Shown: positions 35,145-44,625 of the stretch, one piece after another | Numbering within the stretch: the stretch's first letter is position 1 | How the letters are laid out: each line of letters begins with the position of its first letter | Source: Gallibacterium trehalosifermentans | GTDB lineage: Bacteria > Pseudomonadota > Gammaproteobacteria > Enterobacterales > Pasteurellaceae | Direction: 5' to 3' | Length of the DNA stretch: 64,000 nucleotides | Assembly: GCF_042433055.1 (NCBI RefSeq) | Contig: NZ_JBHLWB010000001.1 | Coordinates: forward strand, 372,001 to 436,000 | The notes under the pieces: model-generated | Told to the model about the DNA's origin: nothing | Databases searched by the model: none | Seen by the model: the letters and a program-made list of their open reading frames with translations, nothing else | Made by a program: the position numbers and the translations under genes

Positions 35145-36116
35145 ATGAAGTTACAACAACTGCGTTATATAGTTGAAATTGCAAATCAAAACTTAAATAT
35201 TACTGATGCAGCAAAAACACTCTATACTTCCCAGCCTGGTATTAGTAAGCAAGTGAAACTATTAGAAGATGAACTCGGCTTACCTATTTTTGAACGCAAT
35301 GGAAAACATATTCAACGTCTTACACCAACTGGGGAAAAGATTGTTGCTATTGCGCGTGAATTACTCGTTAAAGAACAAAGTATTAAAGCGATTGCCAATG
35401 AGCATAAACAACCGAATGTAGGCACATTACGCATTGCTACGACTAATACTCAAGCACGTTATAAATTACCTGATATCGTCAATCAATTTGTAAAACGTTA
35501 TCCCGAAGTGAGTTTACATATTCATCAAGGATCACCACAACAAATTTATGAATTGTTACTCTCAGGTGAAATTGATTTAGCCATTATTACTGAGGCGCAA
35601 TATCTCTTTGAAGATGCGATTCTCTTGCCTTGTTATATGTGGAACCGTTCAGTGATTGTCAAAAAAGATCACCCATTAGCACAAGTTGATGAATTAACCA
35701 TTGAAGAATTAGGCAAATATCCATTAGTAACTTATATTTTTGGCTTTACGGGACGTTCTGATTTAGATGAAGCTTTTAGCCGAGAAGGTATTTTACCGAA
35801 TACAGTATTTACTGCAACCGATGCAGATGTGATTAAAACCTATGTACGCTTAGGCTTGGGCGTGGGGATTATGGCGTCAATGGCATATACAGCAGAGGAT
35901 AGCGATCTCGTTGCTATTGATGCAAGCCATCTCTTTAAAGCAAGTATGACTCAAATTGCCTTTAAAAAAGGGTCCTTTTTACGTCGTTACACCTATGATT
36001 TTATTCATCTCTTTGCGCCCCACCTATCACGTTCACAAGTTGAAAAAGCTGAACAACTTCGAGATAGCAATGTGATACGACGCTTATTTTCAGAAATCAA
36101 TCTAGATTATTTATAA
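35145..36116 (+). CDS. cysB: LysR-type regulator CysB
   Basis: CysB activates sulfur assimilation genes with N-acetylserine as inducer. The N-terminal helix-turn-helix (ITDAAKTLYTSQPGISKQVK, about residues 19-38) precedes the substrate-binding domain, which has IATTNTQARYKLP and TYIFGFTGRSDLDEAF, both typical of CysB. It has 323 residues, the normal length (E. coli 324). It probably belongs to the rluB transcription unit. Confidence 0.95.
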   Translation: MKLQQLRYIVEIANQNLNITDAAKTLYTSQPGISKQVKLLEDELGLPIFERNGKHIQRLTPTGEKIVAIARELLVKEQSIKAIANEHKQPNVGTLRIATTNTQARYKLPDIVNQFVKRYPEVSLHIHQGSPQQIYELLLSGEIDLAIITEAQYLFEDAILLPCYMWNRSVIVKKDHPLAQVDELTIEELGKYPLVTYIFGFTGRSDLDEAFSREGILPNTVFTATDADVIKTYVRLGLGVGIMASMAYTAEDSDLVAIDASHLFKASMTQIAFKKGSFLRRYTYDFIHLFAPHLSRSQVEKAEQLRDSNVIRRLFSEINLDYL

Positions 36117-36174
36117 GTCGAGTAATTTGTCGAATCACATTGTTATATTCCATTGAATATACCATTCAAAAAAT

Positions 36175-36190
36175 TATGATCTAGATCGCA
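36175..36190. promoter_or_regulatory. Candidate CRP site before nanE
   Basis: TATGATCTAGATCGCA matches the CRP consensus TGTGA-N6-TCACA with two changes. It lies about 100 bases upstream of nanE. CRP together with SiaR controls sialic acid genes in Haemophilus influenzae. The site itself is a sequence match only. Confidence 0.5.
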
Positions 36191-36287
36191 AAAAAATATT
36201 ATTTTTCTTGTTCTAAATACAACATCAGAGTAAATTACACATTATCTGAAGTCTAACTTCTTTTTTATTAAATTTACTGGAGTTTAT

Positions 36288-36965
36288 ATGTCAAAAAATC
36301 CACTAGATGCTATTAAATATGGTCTGATTGCTTCTTGTCAGCCAGTGGATAATGGTCCTATGGATCACCCTAAAATTGTTGCTGCAATGGCACAAGCCGC
36401 TGTTATTGGTGGAGCAGCAGGATTACGTATTGAAGGGATAGATAATTTAAAAGCCACTCGTAAAGTTGTTGATATTCCAATTATTGGGATTATAAAGCGC
36501 GATTTACCAGATAGCCCAATACGCATTACCCCATTTTTAAAAGATGTGGAAGCCTTAGCTAAAGCAGGGGCAGATATTATTGCTTTTGATGGAACATTTC
36601 GTACACGTCCAGCACCTATTGAAGATATTGTCAAACGTATCAAAGAGATAGGTTTATTATCAATGGCAGATTGTTCTACATTTGAAGAGGGCATCTATTG
36701 TCATCAATTAGGCGTGGATTTAATTGGTAGTACAATGTCTGGTTATACTGGTGGCGAAATACCAACCGTACCAGACTACCAACTGGTTATTGATTTAGCC
36801 AAAGCTGGCTGTCGTGTGATGGCAGAGGGGCGCTATAACACACCAGAATTAGCGCAAAAAGCGATCGAAATTGGAGCTTATTCTGTTACGGTAGGATCTG
36901 CATTAACCCGTTTAGAACATTTAGTTGGCTGGTTTGCCGATGCAGTGAAAAGCGCTAAGAAATAA
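36288..36965 (+). CDS. nanE: N-acetylmannosamine-6-phosphate 2-epimerase
   Basis: NanE converts ManNAc-6-P to GlcNAc-6-P in sialic acid breakdown. The TIM-barrel protein (225 residues) shows GLIASCQPVDNGPMD, IIGIIKRDLPDSPIRITPF and the late AEGRYNTPELAQKAIEIGA with the family's active-site residues. It opens a five-gene cluster (nanE, nanK, nanQ, siaR, nanA), each starting within 25 bases of the previous stop. A promoter region of about 170 bases with a CRP-like site precedes it. Confidence 0.95.
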   Translation: MSKNPLDAIKYGLIASCQPVDNGPMDHPKIVAAMAQAAVIGGAAGLRIEGIDNLKATRKVVDIPIIGIIKRDLPDSPIRITPFLKDVEALAKAGADIIAFDGTFRTRPAPIEDIVKRIKEIGLLSMADCSTFEEGIYCHQLGVDLIGSTMSGYTGGEIPTVPDYQLVIDLAKAGCRVMAEGRYNTPELAQKAIEIGAYSVTVGSALTRLEHLVGWFADAVKSAKK

Positions 36966-36976
36966 AAGGAAATATT

Positions 36977-37861
36977 ATGCAAGTTCTCGCATTAGATATT
37001 GGTGGTACTAAAATTGCTGCAGCTTTAGTTATTGATGGTGAGGTAACACAACGGCAACAATTTGTTACCCCGCAACAAAATGCTGCAGAGGGTATGCATC
37101 AAGCTTTAGCGCACATTGTAGGGCAGTATCAAGGGCAATTTGATTGTGTAGCGGTTGCTTCAACTGGCATTATTAATAATGGTGTTTTAACCGCACTAAA
37201 CCCTAAAAATTTGGGTGGTTTAGCTGAATTTCCATTAAAAGCGAGTATTGCCCGCCATACTGATAAACCGATAGGGTTATTAAACGATGTGCAAGCTGCT
37301 GCGTGTGCAGAATATAAAGAACAAGATGCAACGCTTATTGAAAATTTTGCCTTTATTACTGTCTCAACAGGTGTTGGCGGAGGCATTATTTTACAGCGCC
37401 AATTACTCACTGAACCTAATGGGGTAGCAGGACATATTGGACACTCATTAGCCGATCCAAATGGTCCAGTTTGTGGTTGTGGGCGACGAGGTTGTGTTGA
37501 AGCGATTGCTTCTGGTCGTGCGATTGAATCCGCTGCCAGTCTATGGGACACCCCTTGTTTACCAAAAGAGGTATTTGCACGTTTTCGTCAACAAGATCCG
37601 CAAGCGAGTGCCGTTATACACCGTTCCGCGCAAGCGATTGCCAATTTGATTGCCGATTTGGTGATTAGTCTGGATCTGCAAAAAGTAGTAATTGGCGGCA
37701 GCGTTGGTTTAGCTGAGGGGTATTTGCCATTAGTGCAAACGTATTTACAGCAACAACCTAAATTCTATCAATGCCAAGTGGAGCGCGCTTTCTATGGACA
37801 AGATGCTGGTTTAATTGGTGCAGCTTGGTGGGTTGAACACAATTTAGCAAAATTAAAATAA
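36977..37861 (+). CDS. nanK: N-acetylmannosamine kinase
   Basis: ROK-family kinase phosphorylating ManNAc at C6. The N-terminal LDIGGTKIAAALV phosphate loop, STGVGGGIIL, catalytic GHIGHSLADPNG and the zinc motif CGCGRRGCVE are all present. It has 294 residues. It begins 11 bases after nanE with an AAGGAA site. Confidence 0.95.
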   Translation: MQVLALDIGGTKIAAALVIDGEVTQRQQFVTPQQNAAEGMHQALAHIVGQYQGQFDCVAVASTGIINNGVLTALNPKNLGGLAEFPLKASIARHTDKPIGLLNDVQAAACAEYKEQDATLIENFAFITVSTGVGGGIILQRQLLTEPNGVAGHIGHSLADPNGPVCGCGRRGCVEAIASGRAIESAASLWDTPCLPKEVFARFRQQDPQASAVIHRSAQAIANLIADLVISLDLQKVVIGGSVGLAEGYLPLVQTYLQQQPKFYQCQVERAFYGQDAGLIGAAWWVEHNLAKLK

Positions 37862-37870
37862 GGATTAGCT

Positions 37871-38338
37871 ATGTTTATCGGTGATTTAACAAAACAAGAT
37901 TATAAATTAGGCTTACCAGCTGTTATTGGTGAAGCACTTGATTATCTCCAAACAATCAACCTTGAAGAATTAACCTTAGGTCGTCATGACATCACTGAAC
38001 AAATTTATATGAATGTGATGGAATTTGATACCAGTGCAGCAGAAAGTAAACAAGCAGAAATTCACCGCCAATATGTAGATGTTCAAGTCTTAATTCGTGG
38101 TACAGAAGCAATTCAATGTAGCCCAGTATATCCAAATTTGTCTTTATATACTGAGTATAACGAACAAGATGATTATCAATTAACACCTGATATTGATGCG
38201 AAAAGTGAGATTATTTTACAAGCAAAAATGTTTGCGGTCTTTTTGCCTTATGAGCCACACAAACCAGGCTGTCTTGTTGGGCAACAATCGCATCATATAA
38301 AAAAATTAGTGATTAAAATTCCCGTTAGCTTGCTTTAA
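37871..38338 (+). CDS. nanQ: N-acetylneuraminate anomerase NanQ (YhcH/EbgC family)
   Basis: This 155-residue cupin of the YhcH/YjgK/YiaL family speeds conversion of alpha- to beta-N-acetylneuraminate. Family residues include EIHRQYVDVQVLIRGTEAIQ and the metal-site region FLPYEPHKPGC. It has a good ribosome binding site and starts 9 bases after nanK. Its place between kinase and regulator supports the sialic acid role. Confidence 0.9.
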   Translation: MFIGDLTKQDYKLGLPAVIGEALDYLQTINLEELTLGRHDITEQIYMNVMEFDTSAAESKQAEIHRQYVDVQVLIRGTEAIQCSPVYPNLSLYTEYNEQDDYQLTPDIDAKSEIILQAKMFAVFLPYEPHKPGCLVGQQSHHIKKLVIKIPVSLL

Positions 38339-38354
38339 GGAAAAGGAATACAGT

Positions 38355-39221
38355 ATGTCAGAAAGCGGAAAAATCTTGGATACCATTGGTGCGTTACAAA
38401 ATAGTTTAACCAAAACAGAAAAACGCATTGCTTCTGCTATTCTTGCTTCGCCAAATTTATTAAGTCAATCATCATTATCTGAGGTATCTGCTCAATTAAA
38501 TGTTGGAGAAGCAACTTTTATTCGCTTTTGTCGTACTCTTGGATTCAAAGGTTATACCGATTTTAAACTTGAATTAGCGATAGAACTTGCGACACAAGAA
38601 AAACATAATCAAACATTATTGGATACAGATGTTTCACCTAATGATAGTACCTTTGAAATTGCCAAAAAATTACAAACGGCATTAGTGAATGTTGTAGGAG
38701 AAACCATTAATTTACTGGATTTTTCACAACTAGAACGTGTTGTAGAAGAGTTGCAGAAAGCAAAACGTATATTCCTATTTGGTGTTGGATCATCAGGGAT
38801 TACAGCTGAAGATGTCAAACATAAATTAATGCGTATAGGACTACAAGTTGATGCAACAACCAATAATCACTTTATGTATATGCAAGCTGCTTTAATGAAA
38901 AAAGGCGATATTGTGATTGGTATTAGCCATTCTGGCTATTCGGAAGAAATCGTTCGCACGTTACAAATAGCGCAAAAAAATGGCGCAAAAACCGTTGCTT
39001 TAACCCATAATTTACGATCACCAATTACGGAAGTAGCAGATTATGTCTTGATTAATGGTAATCGCCAAGGACAAATGCAAGGGGATTCTATCGGTACGAA
39101 AATCGCTCAACTGTTTGTTATGGATTTAATTTATGCCTTATTAGTTCGCAAAGAAGAGCAGCGTGCAATTCAGGCAAAACAAAAAACAATTAATGTCATT
39201 TTAGAACAACGAATCAAATAA
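38355..39221 (+). CDS. siaR: RpiR-family sialic acid regulator SiaR
   Basis: The 288-residue regulator has an N-terminal RpiR helix-turn-helix (SSLSEVSAQLNVGEATFIRF, about residues 39-58) and a C-terminal SIS sugar-phosphate domain (IFLFGVGSSGITAEDV, IGISHSGYSEEIV). In H. influenzae the homologous SiaR represses the nan genes and responds to glucosamine-6-phosphate. It lies inside the operon it is expected to control, which suggests autoregulation. Confidence 0.9.
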   Translation: MSESGKILDTIGALQNSLTKTEKRIASAILASPNLLSQSSLSEVSAQLNVGEATFIRFCRTLGFKGYTDFKLELAIELATQEKHNQTLLDTDVSPNDSTFEIAKKLQTALVNVVGETINLLDFSQLERVVEELQKAKRIFLFGVGSSGITAEDVKHKLMRIGLQVDATTNNHFMYMQAALMKKGDIVIGISHSGYSEEIVRTLQIAQKNGAKTVALTHNLRSPITEVADYVLINGNRQGQMQGDSIGTKIAQLFVMDLIYALLVRKEEQRAIQAKQKTINVILEQRIK

Positions 39222-39245
39222 CTCTCTTTGTCATAAGGAAACAAT

Positions 39246-40127
39246 ATGAAAAACTTAAAAGGTATTATCAGTGCATTATTGGTGTCATTCAACGCTGATG
39301 GCTCAATTAATGAAAAAGGTTTACGTGAAATCATTCGCTATAACATCGATAAAATGAAAGTTGATGGGCTATATGTGGGAGGCAGTACGGGTGAAAACTT
39401 TATGCTTTCTACGGAAGAGAAAAAGCAAATTTTCCGTATTGCGAAAGATGAAGCAAAAGAGCAAGTGGCATTGATTGCGCAAGTGGGTAGCGTTAATTTA
39501 CATGAATCTGTTGAATTAGGGAAATATGCGACAGAATTAGGTTATGACTGCTTATCAGCGGTAACACCGTTCTATTACAAATTTAGCTTTGCAGAAATCA
39601 AAAATTACTACGATACCATTATTGCAGAAACGGGTAATAATATGATCGTTTACTCTATTCCATTCTTAACTGGTGTGAATATTGGCGTAGAACAGTTTGG
39701 TGAACTTTATAAAAACCCTAAAATTATTGGGGTGAAATTCACTGCTGGCGATTTCTATTTATTAGAACGTGTGAAAAAAGCTTACCCAAATCATCTTATT
39801 TGGGCTGGTTTTGATGAAATGATGCTTTCTGCTGCGGTATTAGGGGTTGATGGAGCTATCGGAAGTACTTTCAATGTGAATGGTGTGCGTGCAAGACAAA
39901 TTTTTGAATATGCACAACAAGGTAAAATTGCTGAAGCACGCGCAATTCAGCATGTTACTAATGACTTAATCGAGGGTATCTTAAATAATGGTCTCTATCT
40001 CACTATCAAAGAATTACTCAAATTAGATGGTGTTGATGCAGGTTACTGCCGTGAACCAATGACGAAAGAACTCACTCCAGAGAAAGTGGCTGTTGCGAAA
40101 GAATTAAAAGCGAAATATTTAGCGTAA
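39246..40127 (+). CDS. nanA: N-acetylneuraminate lyase
   Basis: NanA splits sialic acid to ManNAc and pyruvate. The DapA-like TIM barrel (293 residues) carries GGSTGENFMLSTEEK, the catalytic Tyr segment MIVYSIPFLTG (Tyr near residue 136) and the Schiff-base lysine in IIGVKFTAGDFYLLE (Lys near 164). It ends the nan cluster and is followed by a stem-loop terminator. No sialic acid transporter gene is adjacent. Confidence 0.96.
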   Translation: MKNLKGIISALLVSFNADGSINEKGLREIIRYNIDKMKVDGLYVGGSTGENFMLSTEEKKQIFRIAKDEAKEQVALIAQVGSVNLHESVELGKYATELGYDCLSAVTPFYYKFSFAEIKNYYDTIIAETGNNMIVYSIPFLTGVNIGVEQFGELYKNPKIIGVKFTAGDFYLLERVKKAYPNHLIWAGFDEMMLSAAVLGVDGAIGSTFNVNGVRARQIFEYAQQGKIAEARAIQHVTNDLIEGILNNGLYLTIKELLKLDGVDAGYCREPMTKELTPEKVAVAKELKAKYLA

Positions 40128-40160
40128 TTTTGGCTTAAGTTATAACCATTTAAATAGAAT

Positions 40161-40186
40161 GAACCGATGCAGTGATGTATCGGTTC
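40161..40186 (+). terminator. Stem-loop after nanA
   Basis: GAACCGAT and ATCGGTTC form an 8-bp stem, 33 bases after the nanA stop. The following T-run is weak (AGTTTGTT). Confidence 0.6.
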
Positions 40187-40223
40187 AGTTTGTTGACAAA
40201 GTCATATTTATTTAATTTTTAGT

Positions 40224-40269
40224 TTATTTTTCACTCAAATTGAGATTTAGGTTTCGCCCTACAGGGCGA
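40224..40269. repeat. Dispersed intergenic repeat element, copy A
   Basis: A 28-bp sequence at 40224-40251 recurs exactly, in reverse orientation, at 52670-52697. It contains the short palindrome CTCAAATTGAG. In both copies it adjoins a hairpin (here TCGCCCT/AGGGCGA, 40254-40269). The rest of the gap to 40398 shows a further small hairpin (CGCTG CAAG CAGCG) but no gene. Confidence 0.6.
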
Positions 40270-40398
40270 CTTCATTTTATTCGCAAGTTCGCTCGGCTCA
40301 TTTGCTCACCCTACGGGTCGCTGCAAGCAGCGCTCAAAATGCAATGCTTTTTGTCTTGCTTGTGCAAAAAACTGATATTTTTCTTTGCACATTAATCC

Positions 40399-40947
40399 TT
40401 ATTTTCTCCGCCAAGCGACATCTGTCTGTAAAATTTGTTGGTAAATTGGGCAGTCTGGATCATGAGCATGAGGCAAATAACCACAACTCAGCAAAAATTC
40501 ATGCACAATTTCTTTACCTACAAATTTGAAATGGCGTTTAAAGATCTTAATCCATTCAGGTAAGGTTTTTGGGTGATGCTGATCCAGCCATTGCTTAAAA
40601 GAGCCAAATTGTTGTTGTAATTTCTGGATTTGTTGGGCGTTGTAAATGGCTGCATTAATCTTTAAACGATTACGAATAATATCTGGATTAGCCAGTAATC
40701 GTTGGCGATCTTCGTCGGTATATTGTGCGACTTTTTCAATATCAAATTGATCATAAGCAGCACGAAAGCCTGCCTCTTTTTTTAGAATAAGCGTCCAACT
40801 CAACCCAGCTTGGTTAATCTCCATCACTAAACGGGCAAATAGCTCATTGTCGTTCTCAATCGGAAAACCATAACGCTGCTGATGATAGGCTTGATTCAGG
40901 GGATCTTGTCCTTCTGTCAGTTGATTAACATAGCGACAATAACTCAT
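40399..40947 (-). CDS. tag: DNA-3-methyladenine glycosylase I
   Basis: Tag removes 3-methyladenine from DNA. The 182-residue protein has the family features ARLVMEINQAGLSWTLILKK, YTDEDRQRLLANPDIIRNRLKI and a C-terminal CPIYQQ with the zinc-binding Cys/His set (Cys4, HAHDPDC). It begins four bases after the haemoglobin gene stop, so the two are cotranscribed. Confidence 0.94.
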   Translation of the reverse strand: MSYCRYVNQLTEGQDPLNQAYHQQRYGFPIENDNELFARLVMEINQAGLSWTLILKKEAGFRAAYDQFDIEKVAQYTDEDRQRLLANPDIIRNRLKINAAIYNAQQIQKLQQQFGSFKQWLDQHHPKTLPEWIKIFKRHFKFVGKEIVHEFLLSCGYLPHAHDPDCPIYQQILQTDVAWRRK

Positions 40948-40950
40948 GGC

Positions 40951-41370
40951 TTAGCCTTTAGTAGGGCGGATACGCTGCATAAACATAGGTAATTCATCAG
41001 TCAAAACACGTTGCTGCATCAGATCTTTAATCGTGGTAGCACGAAAAATTGCTTTGTCAGCATTTTCACCATGAAAGAGTTGTTTTACGGTGGTTTGCCA
41101 ATGTTCTAACCAGACAGAAAACATTGCTTCACTCATTGGTTGGCGATTATGCAGTTTGATATGTGTGAGCATCGGATTGCCTTGATAACTTTCTACATCA
41201 AAGATATTACTCTCCCAAAAACGATACATCTTTTCTAAATGGGCTTGCCAATGTTTGCCTTTTAGATGATTGAACATATAGCCAATGCGTGGATCAGCTC
41301 GTACATTGTCATAGAAAGTGTTGACTAAACACTCAATATCAGCGCGTTCAGTTAGTAATTTCGTTGGCAT
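40951..41370 (-). CDS. Group III truncated haemoglobin-like protein
   Basis: The 139-residue protein has the layout of group III truncated globins (Campylobacter Ctb type): DIECLVNTFYDNVRADPRIGYMF, MYRFWESNIFDVESYQGNP, and conserved His residues in LTHIKLHNRQPMSEAMFSVWLEHW. Members bind haem and oxygen or NO. It lies in a compact minus-strand series znuC, znuB, trHb, tag, with only three bases between znuB and this gene. That suggests one transcript, perhaps zinc-regulated, though the functional link is unclear. Confidence 0.85.
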   Translation of the reverse strand: MPTKLLTERADIECLVNTFYDNVRADPRIGYMFNHLKGKHWQAHLEKMYRFWESNIFDVESYQGNPMLTHIKLHNRQPMSEAMFSVWLEHWQTTVKQLFHGENADKAIFRATTIKDLMQQRVLTDELPMFMQRIRPTKG

Positions 41371-41373
41371 AAG

Positions 41374-42159
41374 TTAATCCTGTTGCTTCTTGAAAAGTGA
41401 AAATATAAAAAGTAATGATGAACAAAGCACGACAGAGGGACCTGCGGCAGTATCATAAAATGCAGATAATAATAAACCGCCACTAACAGCTAGCATACTA
41501 ATCATAATCGCAATAAGTGCCATACTTTCTGGTGTACGAGCAAAACGGCGAGCGGTAGCGGCTGGAATAATTAACAGTGAGGTAATAATTAATGCTCCAA
41601 CAAATTTCATGCTTAAACCAATCGTAATAGCGGTGAGTAACATTAAAATTAAACGGCTTCTTTTGACATTAATTCCTTCAATTTGTGCTAGTTCAGGATT
41701 GACCGTAGCAGAAATTAATCCTGACCATGAGTAGCATAAAATAGAGAAAACAACGACCACACCAATACCAATCCAAAGTAAATCTTGATAATTAATTGCA
41801 AGTAGATCGCCAAACAGATAATTCATTAAATCAACACGTATTCCACCAATGAGACCAATGGTTACCACACCGAGTGAAAGGCTAGTATGTGCAATAATCC
41901 CTAACAGCGTATCAACAGCAAAATGTGTGTTGTTTTCTAACCAGACCAATGCTAATGCCAATAAAATAATAAGCATAATAATGGCAAGATAAGGATTGAG
42001 ATTTAACACAATACCAAGTGCAATACCAAGTAGGGCAGAGTGCGACAGGGTATCGCCAAAGTAAGCCATTTTACGCCAAACAACAAACGCACCAAGTGGC
42101 GCAGTAATTAAGGATAACAACATACCTGTAAGCCAGGCAGGAAAAATAATGTCAAACAT
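41374..42159 (-). CDS. znuB: Zinc ABC transporter permease ZnuB
   Basis: The 261-residue membrane protein has eight or nine hydrophobic segments. The family segments FGDTLSHSALLGIALG, QIEGINVKRSRLILMLL and LIITSLLIIPAATARRF are present. It forms the inner-membrane channel of the ZnuABC zinc importer. It starts nine bases after znuC. The periplasmic binding protein gene znuA is not next to it, unlike in E. coli. Confidence 0.92.
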   Translation of the reverse strand: MFDIIFPAWLTGMLLSLITAPLGAFVVWRKMAYFGDTLSHSALLGIALGIVLNLNPYLAIIMLIILLALALVWLENNTHFAVDTLLGIIAHTSLSLGVVTIGLIGGIRVDLMNYLFGDLLAINYQDLLWIGIGVVVVFSILCYSWSGLISATVNPELAQIEGINVKRSRLILMLLTAITIGLSMKFVGALIITSLLIIPAATARRFARTPESMALIAIMISMLAVSGGLLLSAFYDTAAGPSVVLCSSLLFIFSLFKKQQD

Positions 42160-42168
42160 AAAAATGCC

Positions 42169-42963
42169 TTATGATTGGTGTTGGCAATCAGGTGAACGGT
42201 GTTCTGCTGAGCAACAAACATCACCATGCAAATTATGTTTATGATCATGATGATGGGTGTAAATTGCGACATTTTGCTCACGCTGATTATTAAAAAAATC
42301 TATGAAATTTGGGTGGATACTAATTGAATTTGGCGTACCCTCACAACAGAGATGTTGATTAATACAAAAGACGTGATCCGTTTTTGCCATTACTAAATGT
42401 AGATCATGCGATACCATTAATACCGCACAATCAAAACGCTCACGCATTTGATTAATAAGTTCATACAGCTCATTTTGTCCAACCACATCTACCCCTTGTG
42501 TTGGCTCATCTAGTACCAATAAATTAGGTTTATTTAAAATAGCCCGCGCCAGTAGAACGCGTTGCATTTCACCACCTGATAATTTTTGCATACTATGTTG
42601 TGCGAGGTGGCTAATTGAGAGTAATTTTAACGCAGCATCAATATCCTGCTTACTTGTTTTGGGCTTTAGCGAGAGAAACTTTATTACGGTAATCGGAAAT
42701 GAGGGATCAATATGAATTTTTTGTGGCACATAGCCAATTTTAGTATTGGGTGCATAATTGACACTACCTGATTGCGGAGTAATTAATTTTAATAGCACTT
42801 TTAAAAGCGTTGATTTTCCGCCCCCATTTGGTCCAACAATAGTCGTGATAGAGCGGGGTTGAATGGCTAATGAAATATCTTGTAAGGCAATTTGCTCATT
42901 GAATTGTACTGAGATATTTTTTAATTCCACTAAAGGCGTTGGTAAGTGCTGCATAATGATCAT
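42169..42963 (-). CDS. znuC: Zinc ABC transporter ATP-binding protein ZnuC
   Basis: ATPase of the zinc importer. Walker A GPNGGGKSTLLK, signature LSGGEMQRVLLARA and Walker B LLVLDEPTQGVD are clear. The C-terminal tail is rich in His and Cys (HHHDHKHNLHGDVCC), as in other ZnuC proteins, and may sense or buffer zinc. Start choice is between 42963 and the ATG three codons later (42954). It is divergent from the mepM-like gene. A half-site TGTAATGTT at 43025-43033 could belong to a Zur box, but no full palindrome was found. Confidence 0.93.
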   Translation of the reverse strand: MIIMQHLPTPLVELKNISVQFNEQIALQDISLAIQPRSITTIVGPNGGGKSTLLKVLLKLITPQSGSVNYAPNTKIGYVPQKIHIDPSFPITVIKFLSLKPKTSKQDIDAALKLLSISHLAQHSMQKLSGGEMQRVLLARAILNKPNLLVLDEPTQGVDVVGQNELYELINQMRERFDCAVLMVSHDLHLVMAKTDHVFCINQHLCCEGTPNSISIHPNFIDFFNNQREQNVAIYTHHHDHKHNLHGDVCCSAEHRSPDCQHQS

Positions 42964-43151
42964 ATTTTTGAAAAAATGGCTTGTATTTTATGCAAATCAA
43001 TTAAGGGATCAAATAATTTTTTAGTGTAATGTTGAATATTTATCCGTTCAGTAAAATTAATCACTGATTTTGGGAATTTTTCAGTTAACATTGTGTCTTA
43101 TAAAAATTCTTTTAAAAATGATTAAGCTTTATCCATTTTAGGTTACATTGA

Positions 43152-44546
43152 ATGCAACATATTAAATTAGCAAGAGATCGCATTAAAAAGAAAATAATGA
43201 TAAGAATAATTCTTTTTGTGGTTGCTGCACTTAGTTTTTTTTCAATTCTTTATTTTTTACAACATCAAACCTTAGCGCCAAATAGCAAAACAGCAGAGTT
43301 ATCAACAAGTATAGTGGGAAATTCAATACCAGAAAATACGATAGAAACAGAGAATGATCGTCGTCATAGCAATACAGAAAACTTTGATGATCAGCTATCA
43401 GATGAAAATATATTCAGCGATGATGAATTACCTGAAGAAGTAAAGGAAGCTCTAAGTGGATTATTAGATGCTGCTGGAGAAGCGTTAAGAATAACTAATC
43501 AGTTTGCCTATACAGTAGTAGAGGGAGATAAACTAACTGATGTACTAGAATCAGGTGGTTTAGACACAGATATCATCAATGGATTTTATCAATTAGACCC
43601 GACGTTAAAAAACTTACAAGCAGGTCAACAATTCTATTGGATTTTATCTAAAGATGGGGATTTACAATATTTAAATTGGTTAGTTTCACGGAAAGAAGAG
43701 CGTATTTATGAACGTCAAGTAGATGGGCATTTCGCCATGAAAATTATTCAGAAGAAGAGTATTTGGAAAGAAGAAGTTTTAAAAGGCAGTATTGATGGCA
43801 ATCTTTATACTCATCTACGGGAAAATGGTTTAGATTCGAAGCAAATTTATCAATTAATTAATGCGTTACAGTGGCAAATTAGTTTAACTAAATTACAAAA
43901 AGGTGATCGCTATGCGGTTTTAGTCAATCGTGAATATTTAAACGATAAATTGACAGGGCAGGGTAATGTGATTGGTATTCATATTATTAGTCGCGGTAAA
44001 AGCTATTACGCGATTCAAGCTGAAAATGGTCGTTACTATAATAATTATGGTGAAACATTAGGAAAAGGGTTCTCGCGTTATCCAATGCAACGCCAGTACC
44101 GCGTTTCTTCGCCATTTAATCCTCGCCGAAAGCACCCAGTTACAGGCAGAATTGCACCACATAAAGGCGTTGATTTTTCTATGCCTACGGGTACCCCCAT
44201 TATTGCACCAGCAGACGGTGTAGTCGTAAAAGTCTCTTATCAAGCAGGCGGAGCTGGGCATTATATTATGTTGCGCCATGGTCGAGAATACCAAACAGTG
44301 TATATGCATTTAAGTAAAACGCTCGTAAAAACAGGGCAGTCAGTAAAAAAAGGACAACGTATTGCTTTATCAGGTAACACTGGGCGCTCAACAGGTCCTC
44401 ATCTACACTATGAATTTCATATTAATGGCGTAGCAGTTAATCCAATGAAAGTAAAACTACCAGGAATGAATAACACTATGGCAAGCAAGGAACGTCAACG
44501 TTTCTTAGCGAAAGCAAAAGTGGTACAGAATAAATTGAAGATGTAA
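43152..44546 (+). CDS. mepM: Murein DD-endopeptidase, M23 family (MepM-like)
   Basis: The 464-residue envelope protein has one N-terminal membrane segment (residues 16-35) and an OapA/LysM-like region around 115-175. The C-terminal M23 peptidase domain has metal ligands in HKGVDFSMPTGTPI and HLHYEFHINGVAVNP. It is likely to cut D-Ala-mDAP cross-links during wall growth. In E. coli mepM is also a direct neighbour of znuACB, which supports the assignment. Confidence 0.9.
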   Translation: MQHIKLARDRIKKKIMIRIILFVVAALSFFSILYFLQHQTLAPNSKTAELSTSIVGNSIPENTIETENDRRHSNTENFDDQLSDENIFSDDELPEEVKEALSGLLDAAGEALRITNQFAYTVVEGDKLTDVLESGGLDTDIINGFYQLDPTLKNLQAGQQFYWILSKDGDLQYLNWLVSRKEERIYERQVDGHFAMKIIQKKSIWKEEVLKGSIDGNLYTHLRENGLDSKQIYQLINALQWQISLTKLQKGDRYAVLVNREYLNDKLTGQGNVIGIHIISRGKSYYAIQAENGRYYNNYGETLGKGFSRYPMQRQYRVSSPFNPRRKHPVTGRIAPHKGVDFSMPTGTPIIAPADGVVVKVSYQAGGAGHYIMLRHGREYQTVYMHLSKTLVKTGQSVKKGQRIALSGNTGRSTGPHLHYEFHINGVAVNPMKVKLPGMNNTMASKERQRFLAKAKVVQNKLKM

Positions 44547-44625
44547 TAAAAAAGCGAGTTTCTTGAGAATAGCGTTAAAATAATAAAAATCTAAAAATTT
44601 CCGCCAAAAATTTGAGGAGTTTTGC

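Noticed and set aside
40270..40398. Possible small gene between nanA and tag
   Set aside because: An open frame exists but it runs antisense into tag, shows no ribosome binding site and consists of small hairpins. It is more likely an intergenic element.
43025..43033. Zur box upstream of znuC
   Set aside because: TGTAATGTT fits one half-site, but the matching second half is absent, so it was not listed as a site.
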